Shown here: piece after piece, positions 54,858 to 63,512 of the stretch
Layout of the letters: each line of letters opens with the position of its first letter
How positions within the stretch are numbered: the first letter of the stretch is position 1
Assembly: GCF_004145845.1 (NCBI RefSeq)
Contig: NZ_SELP01000002.1
Location: 1-64,000 of the forward strand
Length of the DNA: 64,000 nucleotides
Direction: 5' to 3'
DNA from: Loktanella sp. IMCC34160
GTDB lineage: Bacteria > Pseudomonadota > Alphaproteobacteria > Rhodobacterales > Rhodobacteraceae
Notes under the pieces: generated by a model
Database searches by the model: none
Seen by the model: only the letters and a program-made list of their open reading frames with translations
What the model was told of the DNA's origin: nothing
Translations under genes and position numbers: made by a program

Positions 54858-55385
54858 ATGAAGCGACACCTGCAAAAACTGACAGGGGCGACAGACGGCG
54901 ACAAATGTCGCTGGCTTGCCTATGCGCTGATCGCCGCCTTTGGCGCGGGGATCAGCCTTGTCGCGGTTGCGCGGATCGGACATGGGGCCGGGCTGTCCCA
55001 CGCCATGTCGGCCTATGAACAGTGGATCGTGGTCGCCGGGGCGATCGGCGCGGCCACGGGGCTGTTCGTCGCGCGGGACCGGTTTGGCCTGCCGGGGATG
55101 CAGGGGGCGCTGCGGGCAGCACGCGGCGGGGTGATCGCCACGATCACCGGTCCGGTTGTCGCGGGCACCTTGGCGCTGCCGCTTTATGGCACGATGTTCG
55201 GGCCGTTCACCTTTGTGGTGATGCTGGCAGGCGCGCCCATTCTGGCGGTTCTGTGGGTTCTGAACCTGTCGGCGATCCATGTCCTGTTCCGGGCATGGCG
55301 CAAGGAACGGGACAGTATTTTCACCGGGACTGACGACAGCCCGCAAAGCCGGCGGCCCCGCATGGGGCGACTGGCGCGGGGATAG
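54858..55385 (+). CDS. Hypothetical membrane protein, four spans
   Basis: 175 aa from the ATG at 54858. Hydrophobic segments at about 20-42, 52-70, 88-110 and 115-140, then a basic C-terminal tail (AWRKERDS...RRPRMGRLARG). No family recognised. Convergent with the J-domain gene. The start choice rests on loss of hydrophobic continuity upstream; there is no strong ribosome-binding site. Confidence 0.6.
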   Translation: MKRHLQKLTGATDGDKCRWLAYALIAAFGAGISLVAVARIGHGAGLSHAMSAYEQWIVVAGAIGAATGLFVARDRFGLPGMQGALRAARGGVIATITGPVVAGTLALPLYGTMFGPFTFVVMLAGAPILAVLWVLNLSAIHVLFRAWRKERDSIFTGTDDSPQSRRPRMGRLARG

Positions 55386-55397
55386 CCCGGCGCGGGG

Positions 55398-56033
55398 TCA
55401 GTCCTTGAAGTGGCGGCTGACCTTGATCTGATCCCAGGCCCAGACCACCTCGGTCAGCTGTTCTTCCTGACTGCGGTCGCCGCCGTTCATGTCCGGGTGC
55501 AGCACCTTGATCAGCGATTTGTAGACCTTGCGGATTTCCGCCTTGGTCATGTTGTCCTTGGCATCAAGGATTTCGATCGCCTTGCGTTCGGTCGGGGGCA
55601 GCTTGCGGCCCGCGCCCGCCGCGCGGCCGGGATTGCGGGTGGCGTTTTCGCCCAGAACCTGATGCGGGTCATCGACGCCCAGCCGGGCCCAGGCCCGTTC
55701 CTCGGCCGACCGCTTGAACGGCTTGGTCTCGCGTTCCCAGACCCGGTCCTTGTCGACCTGGGCCATATATTCCGCCTCGGTCGCGCCGTCGAAGAAGTTC
55801 CACTTCAGGTTATATTCGCGCACGTGGTCTTTGCAGAACCAGAAGAAGTCATCGAGGATATCGGGGCTTTTGGGCGCCCGGTACTGTCCCGCTTCCTGGC
55901 AACCGTCATGATCGCAGACGCGGGTCGACGTTTCGAAGGCACCTGACATGCCCCGGCGACCGCGCGGATTTTTCTTCTTCGACGCGGATACCGACATATC
56001 GAACCCGAAGGGATCTGGTTTGGGCATGGGCAA
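55398..56033 (-). CDS. J-domain co-chaperone
   Basis: 211 aa. A C-terminal J domain (about 150-205) contains the HPD motif in IKVLHPDMNGGD and is preceded by ERKAIEILDAKDNMTKAEIRKVYKSL. The N-terminal part has CDHDGCQEAG and FWFCKDHV, a possible zinc-binding pair. Alphaproteobacteria commonly carry this long-N-terminus type (DnaJ-like), a DnaK partner of unknown client. Divergent from bolA. Confidence 0.9.
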   Translation of the reverse strand: MPMPKPDPFGFDMSVSASKKKNPRGRRGMSGAFETSTRVCDHDGCQEAGQYRAPKSPDILDDFFWFCKDHVREYNLKWNFFDGATEAEYMAQVDKDRVWERETKPFKRSAEERAWARLGVDDPHQVLGENATRNPGRAAGAGRKLPPTERKAIEILDAKDNMTKAEIRKVYKSLIKVLHPDMNGGDRSQEEQLTEVVWAWDQIKVSRHFKD

Positions 56034-56105
56034 AGCCTCGCTTTTCGACTCGGACGCAGGAGTTTAAGCGATGTGTCACGAGATTGAAGGGGGTCAGGAA
56101 AAATA

Positions 56106-56366
56106 ATGGGACTTGCGGAACAGATCGAAATGCGCCTGCGCGAGGCATTCGCGCCAGAACAGCTTGAGGTGCGCAACGACAGCGCCCGTCACGCGGGCCA
56201 CGCGGGCGATGACGGAACCGGCGAAAGCCACTGGCACGTCACCATCGTTTCGGCGGGCTTTGCCGGCCAGTCGCGGATCGCCCGTCACCGCGCGGTTCAC
56301 GCGGCGCTGGGCGCAGACATCATGGGCCGGATACACGCGCTGGGGCTGGACCTGCGCGAAGTGTAG
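56106..56366 (+). CDS. bolA: BolA family protein
   Basis: 86 aa. BolA fold with conserved ESHWHVTIVSAGFAGQSRIARHRAVHAAL. The His pair and the region after it bind a [2Fe-2S] cluster together with monothiol glutaredoxins. Involved in iron-sulfur trafficking or stress morphology. Divergent from the J-domain gene, a frequent pairing in this order. Confidence 0.92.
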   Translation: MGLAEQIEMRLREAFAPEQLEVRNDSARHAGHAGDDGTGESHWHVTIVSAGFAGQSRIARHRAVHAALGADIMGRIHALGLDLREV

Positions 56367-56374
56367 GTGACGCG

Positions 56375-56794
56375 TCAGGCCTTTTCCTGCTCGGGCAGGG
56401 GCGTCTCCTCGCCGGCGTCCTCCCCGACCTCCGGCTCGGCTGGCTCGGCATCAGCGGGGGGCAGGGCCTCGTCCTCATCGGCTTCCGGGTCATCGGCAAG
56501 GTCCGCAGTCTCGTCATGGGATTCGGCAAGGATCTGGTCAAGGATCTCTTCGTCCGTGGGCGGCAGGGCCCGGCGGAACACCAGCAGGTTCTGGTAGACG
56601 GTCGTGCGCCCGGTCAACCCGCTGCGCTCTTCCGAGGGCAGGGTGTCGGCGCGGATGTATTCCCAGCCCTCTGCGGCAAGCCCGTTGATGACCTGCTCCA
56701 TCGACAGCGCAAAGCGGTCTTCGGCGGTCTTTACCCCACGTGCCTTGGTGCCGCGTTTCGGCGCCGGCACGATCTTGTACTCGAACATTCCCAT
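56375..56794 (-). CDS. DUF4177-like protein with acidic tail
   Basis: 139 aa from the ATG at 56794 (or 56788). First ~75 residues form a DUF4177-type domain (MFEYKIVPAP, GLAAEGWEYIRADTLP, YQNLLVFRR). The remaining ~60 residues are strongly acidic and Pro/Ala-rich without predicted fold. Function unknown; cytoplasmic. Confidence 0.75.
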   Translation of the reverse strand: MGMFEYKIVPAPKRGTKARGVKTAEDRFALSMEQVINGLAAEGWEYIRADTLPSEERSGLTGRTTVYQNLLVFRRALPPTDEEILDQILAESHDETADLADDPEADEDEALPPADAEPAEPEVGEDAGEETPLPEQEKA

Positions 56795-56879
56795 ACTGGA
56801 CTTTCCTTCAGGTTGGCCGCTGTTGTCCGCCGCCGCGTATAGCAACCGCATGGGCACAGTCCAAGCCCGCAATGAAAAA

Positions 56880-56905
56880 GGGCGCCTTCATGGTCGAAGG
56901 CGCCC
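56880..56905 (-). terminator. Terminator of the cytochrome c gene
   Basis: On the minus strand, 9-bp stem GGGCGCCTT/AAGGCGCCC with an 8-nt loop followed by CTTTTTCATT. Lies 26 bp after the cytochrome stop codon. Confidence 0.85.
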
Positions 56906-56930
56906 CGGAAACTGTCGTGAATCTGGCCGA

Positions 56931-57386
56931 TTATTCGGCTTGGGCTTCTTCCTCTTCCTCTTCTCCGGCCGAGAAGGTCGCGAGGTAGGCGTAGATGTCT
57001 TCGGCATCGTCTTCCGAGCGGACGCGGAACGACATCTTGGACCGCGCGCGGCGGTCATCAAGGGTCACGCGCAGCCAATCGGTCGGGTCCTGGACGTAGG
57101 CGACAAAGCTGTCTTCGTCCCAGATCGCCCCGGCCTCACCGGCGGCAAGGATCGCCTCGCCGTAGTTGAAGCCTTCCACGGCCCCGACGGGCCCGCCGAT
57201 GATCCCGAACAGGTTCGGGCCGGTGCGGGCATTGCGCCCGGCCAGCACCTCGCCCTCGGCGTTGGCGACGACGTGGCAGGACACGCATTGGCGGCCGAAC
57301 AGCTCTTCCCCGGCGGCTGCATCCCCTTCGGCAAGAACGGGCGTTCCCAGAACGGCGACAAGGGCGGCGAGTTTCAGCTTGGTCAT
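56931..57386 (-). CDS. Soluble periplasmic cytochrome c
   Basis: 151 aa from the ATG at 57386 with AGGAG upstream. Signal peptide MTKLKLAALVAVLGTPVLA, single haem site CVSCH (about residues 34-38), GRNARTGPNLFGIIGG, and the axial-Met region (RARSKMSFRV). Resembles class I c-type cytochromes such as cytochrome c2/c552. The last ~14 residues are almost all Glu/Ala, perhaps for electrostatic docking. Electron carrier in the periplasm. Confidence 0.9.
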   Translation of the reverse strand: MTKLKLAALVAVLGTPVLAEGDAAAGEELFGRQCVSCHVVANAEGEVLAGRNARTGPNLFGIIGGPVGAVEGFNYGEAILAAGEAGAIWDEDSFVAYVQDPTDWLRVTLDDRRARSKMSFRVRSEDDAEDIYAYLATFSAGEEEEEEAQAE

Positions 57387-57554
57387 GATCGACTCCTGAC
57401 TGGTTGGCCGGGTGATCCGGCCCTGATGGGTTCTGTGCAGACCATAGTCCTGTCGCCGGACGGGGAAAAGGGGCCGCGCCAATTCGCCACGTTTCAGGGG
57501 GGAATTCACCGCTGGGGACTTCCCAAGGCGCGCGGTTCGGGGCAAGAGGCGGCC

Positions 57555-58085
57555 ATGACTGGACAAGACCAACAGATGATCCCGACCTGGGTGGAGGGGG
57601 TGCTGACCCCGGTGGAGAAGCTGGAGGCGCATATCCGCGGCCTGCGGCACCGCGCGGTCAGCGTCTTTCTGCGCGATCCCGCCGGACGGTTGCTGATCCA
57701 GCGCCGGGCGCTGGGCAAGTATCACACCCCCGGCCTGTGGGCGAATACCTGCTGCACCCATCCCCTGTGGGACGAGGCGCCGCTGGACTGCGCAAACCGG
57801 CGTCTGGATCAGGAACTGGGCATCACCGGGGTGGTACCGGTCTGGCGGCAACAGGTGGAATACCGGGCCGACGTGGGCGGCGGGCTGACCGAACATGAGG
57901 TCGTGGACATCTTCCTTGTGGACACGCCGGAGGACGTGGCCGTCACCCCGAACCCGGAAGAGGTGATGGACACCGACTGGCTGACCCTGCCCGAGTTGGA
58001 GAGCCAGATCGCCCTGGCACCTGAGCGGTACACCCCGTGGCTGCGGATCTATCTGGACCAGCACAAGGCGGCGATCTTCGGATAG
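57555..58085 (+). CDS. idi: Isopentenyl-diphosphate delta-isomerase (type I)
   Basis: 176 aa from the ATG at 57555 (57576 is an alternative). Nudix-like fold. Conserved residues: Cys in WANTCCTHPLWDE, Glu in VEYRADVGGGLTEHEVVDIF, and RRLDQELGI as the Nudix-type segment. Interconverts IPP and DMAPP for isoprenoids (quinones, carotenoids). Divergent from the cytochrome gene. A palindromic repeat lies 3 bp after the stop. Confidence 0.93.
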   Translation: MTGQDQQMIPTWVEGVLTPVEKLEAHIRGLRHRAVSVFLRDPAGRLLIQRRALGKYHTPGLWANTCCTHPLWDEAPLDCANRRLDQELGITGVVPVWRQQVEYRADVGGGLTEHEVVDIFLVDTPEDVAVTPNPEEVMDTDWLTLPELESQIALAPERYTPWLRIYLDQHKAAIFG

Positions 58086-58088
58086 GAT

Positions 58089-58106
58089 GGTGGGTTGAAA
58101 CCCACC
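58089..58106. repeat. 18-bp palindrome, copy P1
   Basis: GGTGGGTT-GA-AACCCACC followed by TTAC. First of four copies in 1.7 kb; just downstream of idi. Confidence 0.85.
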
Positions 58107-58263
58107 TTACGTAGGGGCGCAGTCCCGGAGCCACGCAAGGTCCGGCTGACCTGATGAAACGTGGAGGGTCAGATGGGCGGGCGACGGGGGATCAGGTCGG
58201 AGCCGGTGTGTTGCAATCACGAAAGGGGCGACCAAGTACTCGGACGGTCATTGGGAAGCGAGG
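58107..58263. other. Spacer between P1 and the first orphan exported-protein gene
   Basis: 157 bp with lower coding character than the neighbourhood. I see no gene, RNA or terminator beyond the P1 palindrome at its left end. Confidence 0.35.
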
Positions 58264-58869
58264 CTAGCTGCCTGATCCGATGCAGCCATTGCCCCAAAAT
58301 CCTTCCAAACCTGAACTTCGCATCGCTTCGCCGAAGTCTGTCAGCGAAGACCCTTCCAACCGGCTACAAGGCATTGCCCCGAGAGAACCATCCAGATAGA
58401 TTTCAGTTTCCCCTCCCTCTGAGAAAAAATTGCAGCTTCGGCGTTGCAGTCGTCGTAGAGACTCACGGGGAATAAATGTCTCCATGGGGACCGCTTCTCC
58501 TGGCCCAACCCGCGTTAGCTCGGGTTCCGCCAGCACCCCAGGTGGCCTTCCTTCGAACCCAAGATGGTTCTTGTCGTGAGCGGCGTCCGCACAGCTTGCC
58601 GAATTACCCCCCTCACCATTTCTCAAATGAACAAATCCGAGCCAGCCGATTCCGCCACGGGTTATGAGGCACAGTGGCTCGTTTAGTTCATTCGTGAGGC
58701 GGAGTTCAAATCTCAGACCACTTGCTATCGAGCCTTCTACGGTTTCCACAACCAGACGCCCCGGCAATCGTTCCAAAGAGTGAACGGATGAACGGCAATC
58801 CGCAGCGTAGGAGCCGGTTCCTGCCAGCGCCAGAAGAATGGATAAGAGCTTCAATATAGCTGACCTCAA
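58264..58869 (-). CDS. Orphan exported protein, Cys-rich
   Basis: 201 aa. Signal peptide MRSAILKLLSILLALAGTGSYA. The mature protein has six or more Cys (DCRSS, LCLIT, SCADA, SCNFF, PCSRL, GCIG), suggesting disulfides in the periplasm. Predicted beta-rich (RFELRLTNELNEPLCLITRGG looks like a DUF-type sandwich strand). Base composition is lower in G+C than neighbours and it sits between palindromic repeats, hinting at acquisition. No family recognised. Confidence 0.6.
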   Translation of the reverse strand: MRSAILKLLSILLALAGTGSYAADCRSSVHSLERLPGRLVVETVEGSIASGLRFELRLTNELNEPLCLITRGGIGWLGFVHLRNGEGGNSASCADAAHDKNHLGFEGRPPGVLAEPELTRVGPGEAVPMETFIPRESLRRLQRRSCNFFSEGGETEIYLDGSLGAMPCSRLEGSSLTDFGEAMRSSGLEGFWGNGCIGSGS

Positions 58870-59003
58870 AATACTCCAAACACATGCAACCTATTGCCAT
58901 TTCGGGCAGGGAAGAAGAGCCATTTTCAGCCGACAGCTGCGCGTTTGCCAGACTGTAGATCGCTATCTCGTGCGGCTACGCAAGAGTCCGCCAGAATAGT
59001 TGG

Positions 59004-59041
59004 CCACGCCCGGCCCGTGGTGGGTCAAGACCCACCTTACC
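59004..59041. repeat. 38-bp direct repeat with palindrome, copy P2
   Basis: CCACGCCCGGCCCGTG leading into GGTGGGTC-AA-GACCCACC (59019-59036) and TTACC. Matches P3 (59753-59790) with one mismatch over 38 bp; the two bracket the orphan lipoprotein gene. Confidence 0.9.
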
Positions 59042-59064
59042 CCATAGACACTCTGGCCCCTGAC

Positions 59065-59691
59065 CTAGGGTGACATAACCAAATCTTCACCGTGGAAAAA
59101 TCGCTCTTCCATTAAATCACTTTCAGCTCTGATGAGTTGCTTGTTTAGTATGACCGCCTCCAGCAACTCGTGGCCCGTATCATCAACAGAGCATCTAGAT
59201 ATGAGAATTGACCAGATGAATTGATATTCAAAACTGGCATTGATCGCCCGCATGCTTTCCTGAACATCACGGTCAGCCTCATCCGGATCCCCATGTCCCA
59301 AGACCACTATTCTGCCATTTCTGTCGATATCAATCTTCCCATCTACTCCAATTGATAGACCAGCGTCGGCAGGAAGAACCAAGACCTCTTCGGGCGCGCG
59401 AATGACCGGCCTCAACACTGTCTGCAAGAGGGGAGAACCTATCGGACGATCATCAAGCGCAAGGAGATCGACCCCAAAGCCATAGAGGCACAGCATGTCC
59501 CCCGAAACGTTTTGCAGATCGGCATGACCTTCGAATTGAAAGCCCTCTTTTGCTAAAACTGCGGATTGATGCAGGTCGACCCATCCGGTGTGGATGGGAT
59601 AGACCGAGCCCGGACCACTGGGAGAGGGCACATAATCACATGCCGTCAATGCGAGCAGTCCCGAACAAGCCGCCATCAACAATCTGTACAT
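59065..59691 (-). CDS. Orphan lipoprotein between direct repeats
   Basis: 208 aa from the ATG at 59691 (MYRLLMAACSGLLALTACDYVP); lipobox LTAC, Cys18. The mature part includes GHADLQNVSGDMLCLYGFGVDLLALDDRPIG, which recalls the NELNEPLCLITRGG segment of the other orphan exported protein and may be a shared fold. Codon use is clearly lower in G+C than its neighbours. Flanked by the 38-bp repeats P2 and P3. No family recognised. Confidence 0.6.
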   Translation of the reverse strand: MYRLLMAACSGLLALTACDYVPSPSGPGSVYPIHTGWVDLHQSAVLAKEGFQFEGHADLQNVSGDMLCLYGFGVDLLALDDRPIGSPLLQTVLRPVIRAPEEVLVLPADAGLSIGVDGKIDIDRNGRIVVLGHGDPDEADRDVQESMRAINASFEYQFIWSILISRCSVDDTGHELLEAVILNKQLIRAESDLMEERFFHGEDLVMSP

Positions 59692-59752
59692 TTCCAAAAA
59701 ACCTCGAAGAAGAACGGCGCAGAAGGCACCAAACTTTGCTTGTGTCCATTTT

Positions 59753-59790
59753 CCACACCCGGCCCGTGGTGGGTCAAGACCCACCTTACC
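59753..59790. repeat. 38-bp direct repeat with palindrome, copy P3
   Basis: CCACACCCGGCCCGTG, GGTGGGTC-AA-GACCCACC (59768-59785), TTACC. Same orientation as P2. Nineteen base pairs further on lies P4. Confidence 0.9.
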
Positions 59791-59809
59791 ACCAACGCCG
59801 CCCCCGTAA

Positions 59810-59827
59810 GGTGGGTTTCAACCCACC
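59810..59827. repeat. 18-bp palindrome, copy P4
   Basis: GGTGGGTT-TC-AACCCACC preceded by GTAA, i.e. the reverse orientation of P1 (GA centre). Lies 65 bp upstream of trpA. Confidence 0.85.
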
Positions 59828-59892
59828 GCCCCCATTGATTTTCCCGCCCCTTTGCCGCAAACCGCTGCGAGGACCGCAGAAGGGAGCCCCGC

Positions 59893-60684
59893 ATGACTCG
59901 GATCGACGCAAAATTCGCCGCCCTGAAGGCTGAGGGTCGCAAGGCGTTCGTCGCCTATGTCATGGCGGGTGACCCGGACTATGATACCTCGGTCGAGATC
60001 GTGAAGGGCCTGCCGGGCGCGGGCGTGGATATCATCGAACTGGGCCTGCCCTTTACCGACCCGATGGCCGATGGCCCAACGATCCAGCTGGCCGGTCAGC
60101 GGGCGCTGGAGGGGGGGCAAACCCTTCTCAAGACCCTTCAGATCGCGCGCGAGTTGCGCAAAGAAGACGATACAACCCCGATCGTCCTGATGGGCTATTA
60201 CAACCCGATCTATTCGCGCGGCGTAGACCGGTTTTTGGCCGAGGCGAAAGAGGCCGGGATCGACGGTCTGATCGTCGTGGACCTGCCGCCCGAAGAGGAT
60301 GCGGAACTGTGCATTCCGGCGCAGGCGGCGGGAATGAATTTCATCCGTCTTGCCACGCCCACGACCGATGACAAGCGCCTGCCCAAGGTGCTGCAGAACA
60401 CCAGTGGCTTTGTCTATTACGTGTCGATCACCGGGATCACCGGGGCCGCGAATGCCGAGGCTGGCGATGTCGGCCCGGAAGTGGCCCGGATCAAGTCCCA
60501 GACCGACCTGCCGGTGATCGTCGGCTTTGGCATCAAGACCCCCGAGGCCGCCGAGACCATCGCCAAGGTGGCCGATGGCGCCGTGGTCGGGTCGGCCATC
60601 GTCGACCGGATCGGCAAGGGCGACAACGTGGCCGATGTGCTGGCCTTCGTCAAAGGGCTGGCCTATGGGGCGCACCGCGCCTGA
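59893..60684 (+). CDS. trpA: Tryptophan synthase alpha chain
   Basis: 263 aa. Cleaves indole-3-glycerol phosphate to indole and glyceraldehyde-3-phosphate. Catalytic Glu in [21 protein letters not shown] and Asp in [12 protein letters not shown], phosphate loop GFGIKTPE and GSAIVDRIG. No trpB next to it; it stands as a single gene upstream of ctaA. Confidence 0.97.
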   Translation: MTRIDAKFAALKAEGRKAFVAYVMAGDPDYDTSVEIVKGLPGAGVDIIELGLPFTDPMADGPTIQLAGQRALEGGQTLLKTLQIARELRKEDDTTPIVLMGYYNPIYSRGVDRFLAEAKEAGIDGLIVVDLPPEEDAELCIPAQAAGMNFIRLATPTTDDKRLPKVLQNTSGFVYYVSITGITGAANAEAGDVGPEVARIKSQTDLPVIVGFGIKTPEAAETIAKVADGAVVGSAIVDRIGKGDNVADVLAFVKGLAYGAHRA

Positions 60685-60790
60685 GGCCCCGTGGCGGGGC
60701 CGGGGGCGCGACAGGCTGTCCCCACCCCTTGCCCAAGGTGCCGCCCCGCAATAGCTTGCGCCGCAACCCATGCAAGCTGACAGGTGCCCG

Positions 60791-61936
60791 ATGGCCGACA
60801 AACCCCGCTCCATCTTTGAAGATGTCCAGACCAGCCAGAAGCCGGCCGCCGCGCCGGGCGCGATTGACCGCGCAGGCGGGCAGGGGGCGCGGGGCGCGAT
60901 CCGCCGCTGGCTGATGGTGATCTTTGCCCTTGTGGCCCTGATGATCGCCGTGGGCGGCATGACCCGCCTGACCGACAGCGGGCTGTCGATCACCGAATGG
61001 AAGCCCGTCACCGGGGCGATCCCGCCGATGACCGCCGCCGCTTGGGAGGTGGAGTTCGAAAAATACCGCGCCATTCCCGAATACCAGTTGCAGAACGCCG
61101 GCATGACCCTGTCCGAGTTCAAGGCAATCTATTGGTGGGAATGGGGGCATCGGCAGCTGGGTCGGGTGATCGGACTTGTCTGGGCGCTGGGCTTTGCGTG
61201 GTTCTACCTTGCCCGCAAGATCCCCACCGGCTGGACCCGCCGCCTGCTGCTTCTGGGGGCTTTGGGCGGCCTGCAGGGCGCAATCGGCTGGTGGATGGTC
61301 CATTCGGGCCTGCAAGAGGGGATGCTGGATGTCGCCTCTTACCGGTTGGCGACCCATCTTGGCCTGGCCTTCGTGATCTTCGGGTTCCTCGCCTGGTATG
61401 TGTTCCTTCTGGGCCGGCGCGAGGCCGACCTGATGCAGGCCCGCCGCGCCGGAGAGTCCCACCTGTTCGGGATGAGCACCGGGCTGATGCATTTCGCCTT
61501 TCTGCAAATCATCCTTGGCGCCTTGGTCGCGGGGATCGACGCGGGCCGGGCCTTTCCCACCTGGCCGCTGATGGGCGACGGGTTCCTGCCGCCTGATCCC
61601 TTCACCCTGACACCGCTGTGGCGAAACTTTTTCGAAGATGCCGGGCTGGTGCAATTCGTGCACCGGATGGTGGCCTATGGCCTGTTCGCCTATGGCATTT
61701 TCGTCTGGACCCGTGCCCGGCGCAGTCCGAACCACCGCACCCGCTTTGCCTTTAACGCGATGCTGGCGGTGATGTTCCTTCAGGTCGTTCTGGGGATTGT
61801 CACGGCGCTTTACTCTGCCCCGGTCCAGATCGCGATCCTGCATCAGATCGGCGCGGTGGCCCTGTGGGTGCTGATCCTGCGGGCCCGCTACCTTGCCCGC
61901 TACCCGCTGGCGCAATCCATCCGCGAAGGGGCATAG
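60791..61936 (+). CDS. ctaA: Heme A synthase CtaA
   Basis: 381 aa from the ATG at 60791 (an upstream ATG at 60770 adds 7 residues). Inner-membrane enzyme oxidising heme O to heme A for cytochrome aa3. Eight spans; conserved MTRLTDSGLSITEWKPVTGAIPP, WWEWGHRQLGR, GWWMVHSGL, RLATHLGLA and VQFVHRMVAY supply the haem-ligand histidines. Type 2 CtaA length. Followed by the M32 gene with one base between stop and start. Confidence 0.95.
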   Translation: MADKPRSIFEDVQTSQKPAAAPGAIDRAGGQGARGAIRRWLMVIFALVALMIAVGGMTRLTDSGLSITEWKPVTGAIPPMTAAAWEVEFEKYRAIPEYQLQNAGMTLSEFKAIYWWEWGHRQLGRVIGLVWALGFAWFYLARKIPTGWTRRLLLLGALGGLQGAIGWWMVHSGLQEGMLDVASYRLATHLGLAFVIFGFLAWYVFLLGRREADLMQARRAGESHLFGMSTGLMHFAFLQIILGALVAGIDAGRAFPTWPLMGDGFLPPDPFTLTPLWRNFFEDAGLVQFVHRMVAYGLFAYGIFVWTRARRSPNHRTRFAFNAMLAVMFLQVVLGIVTALYSAPVQIAILHQIGAVALWVLILRARYLARYPLAQSIREGA

Positions 61937-61937
61937 A

Positions 61938-63407
61938 ATGACCGCATTCGACGACTTGATGGCCTTCCAGCGCGAGACAGAGGCGCTGGGCCAGATTGCG
62001 GGCCGCCTTGGCTGGGATCAGGAAACCATGATGCCCGAAGGCGCGACCGACCAGCGGGCCGAGGAACATGGCGCGATTGCCAATGTCCTGCACGCCCGCC
62101 GGACCGATCCGCGCATCGGCGACTGGCTCGACCGGGCCGAGGCCCCGGATGCCGCGGGCGCCGCGCAACTGCGCCTGATCCGCCGCAGCTATGACCGGAC
62201 GATGAAGGTGTCCGCCGCGCTGGCCGCCGAGATCGCCCGCACCACCAGCCGGGCGCATAGGGTCTGGGCCGATGCCCGCGCGGCCGAGGACGTGGCCGCC
62301 TTTTTGCCGATGCTGGACAAGGTGGTGGCGCTGCGCCGGGAAGAGGCCGCTGCACTGGCGCAGGGTGGCGATCTTTATGATGCGCTGATCGACGATTACG
62401 AACCCGGCGCCAGCGGTGCAGAGCTGGCCGCGATGTTCGATGCGATGCGCCCGCGCCTTGTGGCCCTGCGGGCGGCGATCCTTGATCGCCCGCAACCCAA
62501 GGGGCTGTCTGGCAATTTCGACGAGGCGGGGCAGCTGAAACTGTCCACCTTGCTGGCCCGGACCTTTGGCTATGACATGAACCTCGGCCGGATCGACAAG
62601 GCAGTGCATCCGTTCTCTTCCGGCTCGGGTCTTGATGTGCGGATTACAACGCGGACCGCCCCGGAGGATCCGTTCAACTGCTTCTATTCCACCATTCACG
62701 AGGTCGGCCACGCCGCCTATGAACAGGGGATCGACCGGGCCTATCTTCTGACCCCGCTTGGGTCGGGCGTGTCGATGGGCGTGCACGAAAGCCAAAGCCG
62801 GATCTACGAAAACCAATTGGGGCGCAGCCGCGCCTTCACCGGCTGGCTGTATGGCCAGATGTGCGACACCTTCGGGGATATCGGCGTGGAAGGGCCGGAC
62901 GCCTTCTATGCCGCCGTCAATGCGGTGCGGAACGGATACATCCGGACCGAGGCGGATGAGGTGCAATACAACCTGCACATCATGCTGCGCTTTGATCTGG
63001 AACGCGCCCTGATTGCCGGGGATTTGCAGGTGGGCGATCTGGAAGCCGCGTGGAACGACAGGTTCGCCGCCGATTTCGGCTATGCAGTGGACCGGCCATC
63101 GAACGGGGTCTTGCAGGATGTGCACTGGTCCGAAGGGTTGTTCGGATATTTCCCGACCTACAGCTTGGGAAATGTCTACGCCGGGTGCCTTTACAAGGCG
63201 CTGGCCCGCGATGTGCCGCAGGTGAACGAAGGCTTGGCCAAGGGCGATACCAGCCCTGCCACCGGCTGGCTGCGGCAGAACCTGCAACAGTTCGGCGGGT
63301 TGCGCGACCCGAAGGCCACGATCGAACACGCCTGCGGCGAAGCGCCGTCGGAAGCGCCGCTTCTGGGCTATCTCGAAGCGAAGTTCGGCGAGCTGTACGA
63401 CCTTTAG
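61938..63407 (+). CDS. M32 family carboxypeptidase
   Basis: 489 aa from the ATG at 61938. Zn/Co metallocarboxypeptidase of the Taq type. Active site HEVGH in TIHEVGHAAYEQG with the downstream Glu in GVHESQSRIYENQLGRSR; DVRITTR and PTYSLGNVYAG are further family motifs. All-helical, cytoplasmic, removes C-terminal residues. Directly follows ctaA. Confidence 0.94.
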   Translation: MTAFDDLMAFQRETEALGQIAGRLGWDQETMMPEGATDQRAEEHGAIANVLHARRTDPRIGDWLDRAEAPDAAGAAQLRLIRRSYDRTMKVSAALAAEIARTTSRAHRVWADARAAEDVAAFLPMLDKVVALRREEAAALAQGGDLYDALIDDYEPGASGAELAAMFDAMRPRLVALRAAILDRPQPKGLSGNFDEAGQLKLSTLLARTFGYDMNLGRIDKAVHPFSSGSGLDVRITTRTAPEDPFNCFYSTIHEVGHAAYEQGIDRAYLLTPLGSGVSMGVHESQSRIYENQLGRSRAFTGWLYGQMCDTFGDIGVEGPDAFYAAVNAVRNGYIRTEADEVQYNLHIMLRFDLERALIAGDLQVGDLEAAWNDRFAADFGYAVDRPSNGVLQDVHWSEGLFGYFPTYSLGNVYAGCLYKALARDVPQVNEGLAKGDTSPATGWLRQNLQQFGGLRDPKATIEHACGEAPSEAPLLGYLEAKFGELYDL

Positions 63408-63512
63408 GCGATCTGTGGGGCGGCAGGCCACGCTGCCCCACCGTTCCCCCTTGGCCTGCCTGATGGGGGGCGCTAAGACAGGCGTCCGACCCCAGTTCAG
63501 ACGGAGGCCCTC

